This document shows positions 25,620-32,552 of a DNA stretch of 32,552 bases, in pieces. The translations under genes and the position numbers were made by a program. Origin of the DNA: Alphaproteobacteria bacterium (lineage in GTDB: Bacteria; Pseudomonadota; Alphaproteobacteria; UBA9219); NCBI GenBank assembly GCA_028692635.1, contig JAQUWX010000003.1, positions 1-32,552 of the forward strand, written 5' to 3'. The notes under the pieces were generated by a model. That model saw only the letters and a program-made list of their open reading frames with translations. It was not told where the DNA came from and ran no database searches. Positions within the stretch are counted from its first letter, which is position 1, and the number at the start of each line of letters is the position of its first letter.

Positions 25620-26117
25620 TTATCTCCTCAAAACCAAAGTCTCGGCGATTATGTCGTGTAGCGCTTGGCGCTTGGCGGTGAACGCCGCCATTATAAAACC
25701 GACGAAGAAAATGAAAGCTGAAATATATTTGGAAAAGTACCTTGCCGTAGCCCGTTTAAAAGATATGCGCCCGCCTTCTTCCGTAGTCACATAAATTCCA
25801 AAAAGCCTTTTTCCAAAAGTAGCCTGCCATCTCGAGCTTTCCATCAACGAGAAATACAGCCACGAAATCAAAGTCATTTTGAAAGCCATCGAAGAACCAG
25901 AGCTATACTCCGCGCTCCATTCCGTTATGCCCGCAGCAATCGGCCATACCACAACCTGCCCTATGCCGGAGACTATTCCAAAAAACAGACAGATCGTGCC
26001 AACTATGAAAAACAGGATCATGTTATCGAGAGTGATCGCGAAAAACCTCATCCAGAACCCGGCGTATCTCCATTCAACAGTTTCCAGCGAGGTGTTCGGA
26101 ATCGTGCTGCTTTTCAT
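25620..26117 (-). CDS. RDD-family inner membrane protein inserted between leuC and leuD
   Basis: The 165-residue protein has three to four hydrophobic segments: about 22-60 (possibly two helices), 80-97 and 130-148. The RDD-type features are Arg and Asp in the first helix ([13 protein letters not shown]), then [13 protein letters not shown] and a closing [14 protein letters not shown]. Some RDD proteins have been linked to ion transport, but most are uncharacterised. Here the start overlaps the leuC stop as ATGA, with AAGGAAG upstream. It ends two bases before leuD, so all three are coupled. No link with leucine synthesis is known to me. Confidence 0.88.
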   Translation of the reverse strand: MKSSTIPNTSLETVEWRYAGFWMRFFAITLDNMILFFIVGTICLFFGIVSGIGQVVVWPIAAGITEWSAEYSSGSSMAFKMTLISWLYFSLMESSRWQATFGKRLFGIYVTTEEGGRISFKRATARYFSKYISAFIFFVGFIMAAFTAKRQALHDIIAETLVLRR

Positions 26118-27523
26118 TTCATCTTCCTTACATCCGCAAGATGGCCCTTTATAGCCGCAGCCGCGGCCATAGCAGGACTGACAAGATGAGTGCGCCCGTC
26201 GCGCCCCTGCCTGCCTTCGAAATTGCGATTGGATGTCGAGGCGCAGCGCTCACCTGGCTGCAAACGATCCTCGTTCATGGCGAGGCACATAGAGCACCCA
26301 GGTTCTCTCCAATCGAACCCTGCTTCGATAAATATTTTATCAAGCCCCTCTTTCTCGGCCTGCATCTTCACAATCCCGGAACCGGGAACGACCATAGCGC
26401 CTACTCCCGGAGCCACCTTTCTTCCCTCAGCTACGGCAGCCGCAGCCCTAAGATCTTCAATTCGACCGTTGGTGCAAGAGCCGATAAAAACCCGGTCAAT
26501 TTTGATTTCTTCCATCTTCATGCCGGGCTTAAGCGCCATGTACTCCAAGGATCGCAGCATAGCCTTTCTTTTTGTCTCATCCTTTATGAGCGAAGGATCG
26601 GGAACGGCTCCGGTGATATGAATGACATCCTCGGGAGAAGTCCCCCACGTCACCATCGGCAACATCTTCGAAGCATCCAGCTTGACAATCTTGTCATACA
26701 CAGCGCCCTCATCGCTTGGCAGAGTGCGCCAGTATTCAATAGCCTTCTCCAGATCTTCATTCTTAGGGGCGCGAGGACAATCTCTAAGATAATTGAATGT
26801 CTTGTCGTCTGGAGCTATCAGTCCAGCTCTGGCTCCGGCTTCTATAGACATATTGCAGACTGTCATTCTGCCTTCCATGGACAGCGAGCGAATAGCTGAA
26901 CCTGTATATTCGATCACATATCCAGTCCCGCCAGCCGTTCCAAGCTCTCCGATTATGGACAGCACCAGATCCTTAGCGGTGACTCCTGGAGGCAATTCTC
27001 CATCGACTTCCACCTTCATATTCTTCGAAGGCTTCATTATGAGAGTCTGCGTCGCCAGGACGTGCTCAACCTCCGAGGTTCCTATGCCGAACGCCAAAGC
27101 TCCGAAAGCTCCGTGCGTAGCCGTGTGGCTATCTCCGCAAACTATGGTAGCGCCCGGCAAAGTAAAGCCCTGCTCCGGCCCGACTATGTGGACAACGCCC
27201 TGTCTTACATCCATCATGGAAAAAAGCTCGACATCGAATTTCTTGGCGTTTCTCTCCAAAGCCTCAAGCTGGAGTCTGGATTCCTCCTCATGCACGCCCT
27301 TGGCGCGATCTTTAGACGTAGGAACGTTGTGATCCGCCACGGCAAGAGTGCGATCGGTATGCCGCACTCGACGACCGGCCATGCGCAATCCCTCGAACGC
27401 TTGAGGGCTGGTGACTTCGTGGACCAGGTGGCGGTCTATATAAATGAGGCAAGTGCCATCCTCCTGCCGCTTCACCACATGGCTGTTCCATATTTTGTCA
27501 TAAAGAGTTTCAGGCTTTTTCAT
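26114..27523 (-). CDS. leuC: 3-isopropylmalate dehydratase large subunit
   Basis: LeuC is the [4Fe-4S] aconitase-family subunit of isopropylmalate isomerase. The 469-residue protein has the three cluster cysteines at C350 ([13 protein letters not shown]), C410 and C413 ([11 protein letters not shown]). It also has [27 protein letters not shown] in two conserved halves near residues 129-155. The ATG at 27523 follows AGGAGAAGATC. It lies nine bases after pgeF, so there is no separate leucine-responsive leader. The reading frame is full length. Confidence 0.98.
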   Translation of the reverse strand: MKKPETLYDKIWNSHVVKRQEDGTCLIYIDRHLVHEVTSPQAFEGLRMAGRRVRHTDRTLAVADHNVPTSKDRAKGVHEEESRLQLEALERNAKKFDVELFSMMDVRQGVVHIVGPEQGFTLPGATIVCGDSHTATHGAFGALAFGIGTSEVEHVLATQTLIMKPSKNMKVEVDGELPPGVTAKDLVLSIIGELGTAGGTGYVIEYTGSAIRSLSMEGRMTVCNMSIEAGARAGLIAPDDKTFNYLRDCPRAPKNEDLEKAIEYWRTLPSDEGAVYDKIVKLDASKMLPMVTWGTSPEDVIHITGAVPDPSLIKDETKRKAMLRSLEYMALKPGMKMEEIKIDRVFIGSCTNGRIEDLRAAAAVAEGRKVAPGVGAMVVPGSGIVKMQAEKEGLDKIFIEAGFDWREPGCSMCLAMNEDRLQPGERCASTSNRNFEGRQGRDGRTHLVSPAMAAAAAIKGHLADVRKMK

Positions 27524-27532
27524 GATCTTCTC

Positions 27533-28306
27533 CTAACCAGCAAGCATTATAGCCGAAATTTGGCTTGCTCCGGATTTTTCTCCAACAAGACAGTTTCTAC
27601 GATAGCTGAAAAATCTGCGCTCATCCGCAAGAGTATCCACCGGCGAAGGAGCTATGTCATCCAATCCCAGCGAGCGCAATTTGGCCATGATATACCCGGG
27701 TAAATCAAACATATGATATCTCTCGCGAATTGAGGGACGGAAAAATTTCCGGTTATCCCTGTTTTCATCGAGAAAAGGCGCCGGAAATTCCGGCCCAACT
27801 TCATAAGAGTCCTGCCAGATGCAAGGACCTATGGCAGCTTTTATAGATGAGCGTTTAGCCCCTATTGCTTCCATTTCAAGAATGGTGCTCTCTAAAATAC
27901 CGCCGACAGCGCCTCTCCAACCGGCATGAGCCGCGCCTATCACCCCGGCGCTCTCATCCGCAAAAAGAACAGGCCCGCAGTCAGCTGTGAGAATGCCAAG
28001 CGCAATACCTTGTTTATTTGTTACCATCCCGTCAACGCGAGGACGATCTTTATCGGCCCAAGGAGCCGTCACATTTACCACATCCGAAGAATGAATCTGT
28101 CGGCAACTTACAAGATTGCCAGAAGTCGCCCCAAGATAATCCTCTACCCTCTTGCGGTTTTCTTGCACGCAAGTTTGATCGTCGTTGCTCCACAAGCCGC
28201 CATTGAGAGATTCATAAACTCCGCCGCTCACGCCGCCGAGGCGCGTAAAAAACCCGTGCTTCACGCCGGATATATTTTTCAGATTGTCCGAGACAAGAGC
28301 TTCCAT
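27533..28306 (-). CDS. pgeF: Peptidoglycan editing factor PgeF (YfiH, laccase-domain)
   Basis: PgeF is a zinc-dependent enzyme of the Cu-oxidase_4 family, known to remove wrongly incorporated residues (L-Ser for L-Ala) from peptidoglycan precursors. Older annotation calls it polyphenol oxidase. The 257-residue form starts at the ATG at 28306 (MEALVSDNLK), two bases after the midA stop. A longer in-frame start would overlap midA and is unlikely. The metal ligands are H72 (RQIHSSD), C110 (TADCGPV) and H127 (GAAHAGWRGAVGG). Confidence 0.94.
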   Translation of the reverse strand: MEALVSDNLKNISGVKHGFFTRLGGVSGGVYESLNGGLWSNDDQTCVQENRKRVEDYLGATSGNLVSCRQIHSSDVVNVTAPWADKDRPRVDGMVTNKQGIALGILTADCGPVLFADESAGVIGAAHAGWRGAVGGILESTILEMEAIGAKRSSIKAAIGPCIWQDSYEVGPEFPAPFLDENRDNRKFFRPSIRERYHMFDLPGYIMAKLRSLGLDDIAPSPVDTLADERRFFSYRRNCLVGEKSGASQISAIMLAG

Positions 28307-28308
28307 AA

Positions 28309-29367
28309 TCAGAACCCCGGAATTCCGCGTAGAGAAGGATCTGCAAAACATATCGCCTTGAAAAGCTCTCCCATCTGCGTTTCGTCAGTTAATCGGCTTA
28401 GAGCGGATGTAATTTCCTCGGCCTCTAGCGGCAGAGCCTGCCTTTGAAGCATCTCGGCGCGAATTTCTATGCCCATGGCGCGGAGAAATTCTCCCTGCCC
28501 CGTCGGGCCAAGCACCTGCGCTCCGGCGCTTAACGCTTCTTTTCCGATAGCCGCAAAATCCACATGCGCGGTTAGATCGACTTCTCCCGGATTTTCTAAA
28601 ACCTCTGCGCGGCGATGCCCGGAAACCGCCTGCAAAGTGCTGAAGCCGGACGGAGAGACATATCCATAATCTATGATAAGACCAGCTCCGCCGTTTTTTG
28701 CGACATGCTCCGCCAGAAAATGAACCAGCACCGAAGAAACCGGAGAAAATTCACGAATAATCACCTTTTCATTCTCGGCGCAGGGAATAGAGGGAATGTT
28801 CACAAATACCAGATTGTCTCCATCCATCCCTATCTTGCGCTCGGACCAGGCGTCCAGATCGTTCGCCGATGGTTGTACCATCTGATAAATCGGCATAGCG
28901 TCAAAAAACTCATTCGCGATGACAATTGTCGGCTCTTCGGGGAGATCTCCGATATCGTCAAGATAAACCGGGTTAAATTCACGCAATTTCTCTTTTTGCA
29001 TGGCGCACAAAGTCTCGTTGCTTTCAAGCATGAACAGCCGCAAAGATTTGTGAAAATTATTGATTTTGCTCGTGGCCCGCAAAGCGTCTTGCAACAAAGT
29101 GCCCCGACCGGAGCCAAGCTCCAGCAGAATAAATTTCTCGGGGCTTCCCATAGCGCGCCATACTTCCGCGCACCACAAGCCGATCATCTCCCCGAACATC
29201 TGGCTGATCTCGGGAGCGGTTATGAAATCTCCGCCAACTCCAAGAGGATCGTGTCTTTTATAATATCCATACACAGGATGCTGGAGCGCTAATTCCATAT
29301 AATAAGCGACGCTTATAGGACCCTTTTCTCTTATAATATTGCGGATATGATCTATGAGTCCCGTCAT
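28309..29367 (-). CDS. SAM-dependent methyltransferase, MidA/NDUFAF7 family
   Basis: This 352-residue protein belongs to the family of MidA/NDUFAF7, which in mitochondria methylates an arginine of complex I subunit NDUFS2. Bacterial members are common beside lgt in alphaproteobacteria. Visible features are the N-terminal ISVAYYMELALQHPVYGYY and DFITAPEISQMFGE, then the SAM loop LLELGSGRGTLLQDAL and the later NEFFDAMP. The ATG overlaps the lgt stop (ATGA), so it is coupled to lgt. Its bacterial substrate is not established by the sequence. Confidence 0.92.
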   Translation of the reverse strand: MTGLIDHIRNIIREKGPISVAYYMELALQHPVYGYYKRHDPLGVGGDFITAPEISQMFGEMIGLWCAEVWRAMGSPEKFILLELGSGRGTLLQDALRATSKINNFHKSLRLFMLESNETLCAMQKEKLREFNPVYLDDIGDLPEEPTIVIANEFFDAMPIYQMVQPSANDLDAWSERKIGMDGDNLVFVNIPSIPCAENEKVIIREFSPVSSVLVHFLAEHVAKNGGAGLIIDYGYVSPSGFSTLQAVSGHRRAEVLENPGEVDLTAHVDFAAIGKEALSAGAQVLGPTGQGEFLRAMGIEIRAEMLQRQALPLEAEEITSALSRLTDETQMGELFKAICFADPSLRGIPGF

Positions 29368-30170
29368 GCAGGCTTCCTCCTCAACGATCTGTATATAAAG
29401 TAGGCTCCGAACGCAGCCATAGGAACGCAGAGCAACTGCCCCATAGTCGCTCCGGCAAACAAAAATCCCAGCTGTTGATCCGGCTCACGGAAGAACTCAA
29501 CGAAGAAGCGGAATATCCCGTATCCGACGAGAAAGCTTCCCGACAGAAATCCGTACCTGGCTCTCAGTTTAGGAACCTGCGCGATTACAGAAAGAATTAT
29601 AAAAAGAACCAACCCCTCAAGCATAGATTCATAAATCTGGCTTGGATGGCGAGGAATATCTCCTCCCCGTGGAAAAACAATGGCCCACGGAACGTCAGTC
29701 TCGCGCCCAAACAATTCGCCATTTATAAAATTAGCTAAACGGCCAAAGAACAGCCCTATCGGAGTCGCGCACGCCAGAAGATCGCTGAATGCGAAGAACA
29801 ACATTTTTCTTGAACGCACAAACAAACAGGCGGCAATGATAACCCCCAGCATCCCGCCATGGAACGACATGCCTCCGCGCCATATTTTAAGAGCCTCTAA
29901 CGGCTCGGTCAGGTAATAGTCGAATTGATAGAACAACACATACCCGAGGCGCCCTCCCAGCACAGTGCCGATGATCGCCCAAGTCATAAAGTCGTCATAG
30001 CTTATAGAAGGAGGTCCCGCCGGATTTTGCTTCGCCAGCAAAACGCAGTACCGCCACCCAAGCACAAACCCCGCGATATAGGCCAGGGCATACCAACGAA
30101 CAACCAAAGGGCCGACGGATACTAAAACCGGATCAATTTGTGGAAATGCTATGGCGAATGAAGTAAACAT
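29364..30170 (-). CDS. lgt: Prolipoprotein diacylglyceryl transferase
   Basis: Lgt transfers diacylglycerol from phosphatidylglycerol to the lipobox cysteine of prolipoproteins in the inner membrane. The 268-residue, seven-helix protein has the expected motifs: H104 in SFHGGMLGV, the Lgt signature GRLANFINGELFGRETDVPW (residues 143-162) and HPSQIYE. The ATG at 30170 has only a weak ribosome binding site. It is the first gene of the minus-strand train and is divergent from ubiK across 92 bp that must hold both promoters. I could not pick out a convincing promoter there. Confidence 0.97.
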   Translation of the reverse strand: MFTSFAIAFPQIDPVLVSVGPLVVRWYALAYIAGFVLGWRYCVLLAKQNPAGPPSISYDDFMTWAIIGTVLGGRLGYVLFYQFDYYLTEPLEALKIWRGGMSFHGGMLGVIIAACLFVRSRKMLFFAFSDLLACATPIGLFFGRLANFINGELFGRETDVPWAIVFPRGGDIPRHPSQIYESMLEGLVLFIILSVIAQVPKLRARYGFLSGSFLVGYGIFRFFVEFFREPDQQLGFLFAGATMGQLLCVPMAAFGAYFIYRSLRRKPA

Positions 30171-30262
30171 GGCGCAATCTGGACCCTGGGGCTGAGTTCA
30201 CTTATTGTTATCATAAGACGTGATTTTTTACTCGTACAAATAAACCAAGGAGCTGCTTTGCT

Positions 30263-30592
30263 ATGAAGTCGAATCAAAACATGATTGAGGATATATTTAA
30301 TATAGGCAAAAGCATACTTATGAACGCATTGGCCTCGCCTGAAGGATTGGGAAAACAGGCTCGCAAAAAAGCGGATGTAATAATAGATAAACTCGATCTC
30401 GTGACCCGCGATGAATTCGAAGCCTTGCTTGCGATGATATCAAAAGCCCGCTCAAAGCAGGATGACCTGGACGATCGCTTAAGTCTGGTTGAGGCAAAAT
30501 TGAATCTGTCAAGGTCCGGCAAAACAAAAAGTAAGGTAAAGACTCGTTTACCTTCTGTTAAGCAAAGCAAACCGAAGAAGAAGCGAGGCTGA
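30263..30592 (+). CDS. ubiK: UbiK-type accessory factor (BMFP/YqiC family)
   Basis: UbiK/YqiC is a small coiled-coil protein that helps the ubiquinone biosynthesis complex contact membranes or lipids. The 109-residue protein has the family layout. An amphipathic N-terminal half (MIEDIFNIGKSILMNALAS) leads to LVTRDEFEALLAMISKARS, then an acidic-basic coiled coil (DDLDDRLSLVEAKLNL) and an unusually Lys-rich tail (KTKSKVKTRLP, SKPKKKRG). AAGGAG lies about ten bases before the ATG. Divergence from lgt is a common alphaproteobacterial arrangement. Confidence 0.85.
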   Translation: MKSNQNMIEDIFNIGKSILMNALASPEGLGKQARKKADVIIDKLDLVTRDEFEALLAMISKARSKQDDLDDRLSLVEAKLNLSRSGKTKSKVKTRLPSVKQSKPKKKRG

Positions 30593-30594
30593 CA

Positions 30595-30748
30595 GATTCA
30601 AGACTCTGAAATGACTCAAAGAATGAGTCATTTGAATCGCTTAGATCGATACCAGATCAATTCGGCAGCAGAACGTAAGTGTGACTCAAAACACACGGCA
30701 TGCAGGGTATCTAAAAATATAACCATCTCGACTCTTGCGGCGCGACTC
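30595..30748. promoter_or_regulatory. Dense GANTC (CcrM-type) methylation-site cluster
   Basis: Eight GANTC pentamers begin at 30595, 30602, 30613, 30625, 30634, 30683, 30730 and 30744, with a ninth at 30541 inside the end of ubiK. Random sequence of even composition gives about one per 256 bases. GANTC is the target of CcrM, the cell-cycle DNA methylase of alphaproteobacteria, and such sites in promoters can make expression depend on methylation through GcrA. The cluster lies in the gap upstream of the YbjN-domain gene. Confidence 0.6.
30609..30633. repeat. Perfect 9-bp inverted repeat, 7-base loop
   Basis: AAATGACTC (30609-30617) and GAGTCATTT (30625-30633) are exact reverse complements around AAAGAAT. 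The repeat starts 16 bases after the ubiK stop. No T-tract follows, so it is more like an operator or RNA hairpin than a rho-independent terminator. TGACTCAAA from its left side recurs at 30682-30690. Confidence 0.6.
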
Positions 30749-30796
30749 CTAACTTTGATACCCCATAGGAAGTCTTTAGCACTGGAGATTGTGCCG

Positions 30797-31300
30797 ATGT
30801 CGTTCGCCGCCGCCCATGAAACTACGCCGCTTCACAATCCTCTCGATATTCTCGAGGAAATAGTGACGGCCAATGAATGGCTTTTCGATCGAGCCAACGA
30901 AGATGAATTGATTGTGGAGCTGGCTGGACGCTGGTGCCAATACAGAATGTTTTTTGTATGGCAACGTGAAATCGGAGCGCTTCAATTTTCTTGTCAGTTC
31001 GATATGCGCGTTCCTGAAAACAAGCGCGGAGACGTGAACGACCTTCTGGCGATGTTGAACAACCGCCTATGGCTTGGGCACTTTGATTTCGAGCCGCAGC
31101 AAAACACTCCATTATACCGTTATACGGTGCTTGCCCGTAACGACCGCATGCCGGGGACTGAAACTCTTGAGGACGTCGTGGAAATTGCCCTGACCGAGTG
31201 CGAGCGCTTCTATCCTGCGTTCCAGTTCGTAATCTGGGGCGGGAAAAAGCCGGGCGAAGCCATGGCCGCCGCCATGATAGATACAGCAGGACGGGCGTAA
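30797..31300 (+). CDS. YbjN domain-containing protein
   Basis: The 167-residue protein has the alphaproteobacterial YbjN-domain pattern: NPLDILEEIVTANEW, a central beta-rich part (ELAGRWCQYRMFFVW, ALQFSCQFDMRVP, LNNRLWLGHFDF) and TECERFYPAFQFVIWGGK near the end. YbjN-type proteins resemble type III secretion chaperones in fold and affect stress and motility, but the function is not settled. I chose the ATG at 30797 (MSFAAAHETT), which has GGAG upstream. The frame is open back to 30611, but that part lies in the GANTC cluster and reads as noncoding. The gene lies downstream of ubiK on the same strand. Confidence 0.85.
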   Translation: MSFAAAHETTPLHNPLDILEEIVTANEWLFDRANEDELIVELAGRWCQYRMFFVWQREIGALQFSCQFDMRVPENKRGDVNDLLAMLNNRLWLGHFDFEPQQNTPLYRYTVLARNDRMPGTETLEDVVEIALTECERFYPAFQFVIWGGKKPGEAMAAAMIDTAGRA

Positions 31301-31324
31301 ACTTTTTCTGCTATACCTAAATCC

Positions 31325-31903
31325 ATGAAAAAAAAAGACACATCCATCAGAGAAAAACTGTGCGCTGCCGCCGTTAAGCTGGCATCCCAAAAAGCTTGGG
31401 AAGAAATTACTATTTCACAGATAGCCAAAACGGCGAAAGTTCCATTAAAGCAGGCCGCCGAGCTTTATTCCGAAACCGAAGAAATTCTTCCTTCATTGAT
31501 GGAAGCAACCGACAAAAGAGTCAAAAAAACCGTCGGCATAAGAGATAAAAATGAAAGCGCTCACGATCGGTTGTTTGAAATTTTCATGGCAAGATTCGAT
31601 GACCTTCAAAAAAATCGCAAAAGCGCAATATCTATAAGCAATGCTTGTAGAAAAGACCCTCGCCTTGCGCGCATCATGCTAAAATCGCAGTGGAATTCCA
31701 TGCGCGAAATTTTGCTCATGGCTGGAATTGATGACGATGGATCAAAAAAAATTCTCCAAGTATGCAGCTTGGTCGTAGTGTATAATCTCACTATATACAG
31801 ATGGCTAAATGACGAAACCGAAGACATGGCAAAGACCATGGCGGCGCTCGATAGGGGTCTAAAATTTAATTTTTTATTAACTAATCAAAATTGTTTTCGT
31901 TAA
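31325..31903 (+). CDS. TetR-type transcriptional regulator
   Basis: The 192-residue protein has an N-terminal TetR helix-turn-helix (residues about 8-52: REKLCAAAVKLASQ, then ITISQIAKTAKVPLKQAAELY). A helical C-terminal ligand or dimer domain follows. The end (IYRWLNDETEDMAKTMAALDRGL) resembles the C-terminal part of the TetR-fold COQ9 family, so a lipid-binding relative is possible, though the HTH region looks intact. The ATG at 31325 is 24 bases after the YbjN gene and has no visible ribosome binding site. It could regulate the phasin gene downstream, but nothing in the sequence proves that. Confidence 0.78.
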   Translation: MKKKDTSIREKLCAAAVKLASQKAWEEITISQIAKTAKVPLKQAAELYSETEEILPSLMEATDKRVKKTVGIRDKNESAHDRLFEIFMARFDDLQKNRKSAISISNACRKDPRLARIMLKSQWNSMREILLMAGIDDDGSKKILQVCSLVVVYNLTIYRWLNDETEDMAKTMAALDRGLKFNFLLTNQNCFR

Positions 31904-31925
31904 CTATCTTATTGATTCGCATACA

Positions 31926-31947
31926 TTTTTGTGCACTGCAAAAAAAG
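31926..31947. promoter_or_regulatory. Possible TGC-rich operator upstream of the phasin gene
   Basis: A dyad-like TTTTT-GTGCACTGC-AAAAA stretch lies about 36 bases upstream of the phasin -35 box. TGC-rich sites near phasin genes are targets of the PHB-responsive repressor PhaR in several alphaproteobacteria. The symmetry here is imperfect, and the position upstream of the promoter is not ideal for a repressor. Confidence 0.25.
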
Positions 31948-31982
31948 CGTGACAAATTGATTAAGAATCGTCATATTTACTG

Positions 31983-32011
31983 TTGTTAACCTTAATTTCA
32001 ACGTGTAAAAT
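31983..32011 (+). promoter_or_regulatory. Sigma-70-type promoter of the phasin gene
   Basis: TTGTTA (31983-31988) and TAAAAT (32006-32011) are separated by 17 bases and lie just upstream of the phasin gene. They match TTGACA in four and TATAAT in five of six positions. Transcription would start near 32018, giving a leader of about 30 bases with AAGGA eight bases before the ATG. Confidence 0.6.
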
Positions 32012-32046
32012 ACCTAGCGCACACAAACCTTAACAAGGACAATCCA

Positions 32047-32496
32047 ATGTCAAAAATACCGAACCCCTTCCTGGAAACAGATTTCTCCAAGCTCTTTGAT
32101 ATGCCCAAGTTTGTGGGAGACTTCAAGGTACCCAACGTCGATGTTGACGCGTTGATGGTTGCCCACCGCAAGAATCTTGAGGCGTTAACCTCTGCCAATC
32201 AAGCAGCGTTCGAGGGGCTTCAGAGCCTCGCCCGCCGCCAGGCTGAGCTTGTTCGTCAAAATTTTGAGGATACCGCAAATTTGGTTAATTCTCTCGTGTC
32301 ACAGCAGACCCCGGAAGAAAAGGTCGCGAAGCAAGCGGAAGTAACCAAGGTCTCTTTGGAGCGCAGCGTAGCCAATCTGAAAGAACTTACAGATCTGGCC
32401 GCCAAGACTAACTATCAAGCGATTGAGTTTATCAGCAATCGCATTAGTGAAGGCTTGGAAGAGTTGCGTTCTCTCGTTAAGAACCGCGCTTCCTAA
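32047..32496 (+). CDS. Phasin family protein
   Basis: Phasins coat polyhydroxyalkanoate granules and control their number and size. The 149-residue helical protein has the Phasin_2-type pattern. The N-terminus FDMPKFVGDFKVPNVDVDAL leads to AHRKNLEALTSANQAAFEGL, then ARRQAELVRQNFEDTANLV and ISEGLEELRSLV. There is no cysteine and no signal peptide. The ATG at 32047 follows AAGGACAATCC. The gene has its own promoter upstream and a strong terminator downstream, so it is a single-gene unit. No PHA synthase or depolymerase is in the window, but the gene implies the host stores PHA. Confidence 0.93.
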   Translation: MSKIPNPFLETDFSKLFDMPKFVGDFKVPNVDVDALMVAHRKNLEALTSANQAAFEGLQSLARRQAELVRQNFEDTANLVNSLVSQQTPEEKVAKQAEVTKVSLERSVANLKELTDLAAKTNYQAIEFISNRISEGLEELRSLVKNRAS

Positions 32497-32524
32497 GTTT
32501 TGTTAAGAGTTTGGTGCGAAAGAG

Positions 32525-32550
32525 AGGCGCGGATTATTCCGCGCCTTTTT
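32525..32550 (+). terminator. Rho-independent terminator after the phasin gene
   Basis: GGCGCGG (32526-32532) and CCGCGCC (32539-32545) form a perfect seven-pair G+C stem, with an extra A-T pair outside, around ATTATT. Five Ts follow (32546-32550). It begins about 30 bases after the phasin stop. Confidence 0.93.
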
Positions 32551-32552
32551 CG

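Noticed and set aside
26141-26899. A 252-codon plus-strand frame and a second one near it (26793-27332).
   Set aside because: Both are antisense to leuC, which is complete with its cluster cysteines.
30611-30796. Extending the YbjN gene 62 codons upstream.
   Set aside because: The extension covers the inverted repeat and GANTC cluster and does not look like the family. The ATG at 30797 has its own GGAG.
1-32552. CRISPR arrays, tRNA or rRNA genes, insertion sequences, prophage or attachment sites.
   Set aside because: I found no regularly spaced repeats, cloverleaf-like segment, transposase, integrase or phage structural gene. I could not run a covariance-model search, so a small RNA could be missed.

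Overview
The window looks like chromosomal DNA of an alphaproteobacterium of moderate G+C content. The clues are a phasin gene, the divergent lgt / ubiK arrangement with the lgt-midA-pgeF block, a dense cluster of GANTC sites (the methylation target of the alphaproteobacterial CcrM enzyme), and REC-EAL and hybrid-kinase signalling genes. I cannot name the order with confidence. Coding density is very high. No gene-free gap exceeds about 300 bp, and I saw no rRNA, tRNA, CRISPR array, insertion sequence or prophage.

Region 1 (about 1-10,617, all minus strand) is a single gene train for a cytoplasmic group 3b-type (NADP-linked) [NiFe]-hydrogenase. It reads hydB-hydG-hydD-hydA (subunit order beta, gamma, delta, alpha), maturation protease, hypA, a CYTH/class IV adenylate cyclase-like gene, hypB, hypF (C-terminal domain only), hypC, hypD, hypE, then rnd (RNase D, cut by the window edge). 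Most junctions overlap or are a few bases apart. The maturation set is unusual in three ways. HypA lacks its whole zinc-ribbon segment, HypF lacks the acylphosphatase, zinc-finger and YrdC parts, and a CYTH protein sits between hypA and hypB. This is my best candidate for something undescribed.

Region 2 (10,842-12,894, minus) holds a single-domain NADP-type malic enzyme followed by a GT-A-like glycosyltransferase. A 124-bp divergent promoter region separates it from region 3.

Region 3 (13,019-19,453, plus) runs: a membrane 7TM-PAS-PAS hybrid histidine kinase, a REC-EAL c-di-GMP phosphodiesterase response regulator, pmbA/tldE and rodA. It links a sensory/c-di-GMP module to envelope functions.

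Region 4 (19,454-21,178) is visibly more A+T-rich. It carries a small hypothetical gene and a 431-residue protein I do not recognise.

Region 5 (21,247-30,170, minus) is a compact housekeeping train: lgt, midA, pgeF, leuC, an RDD membrane protein, leuD, leuB, lepA, gluQ.

Region 6 (30,263-end, plus) holds ubiK, a GANTC-rich 204-bp intergenic stretch, a YbjN-domain gene, a TetR-type regulator, and a phasin gene with a clear promoter and a strong rho-independent terminator.
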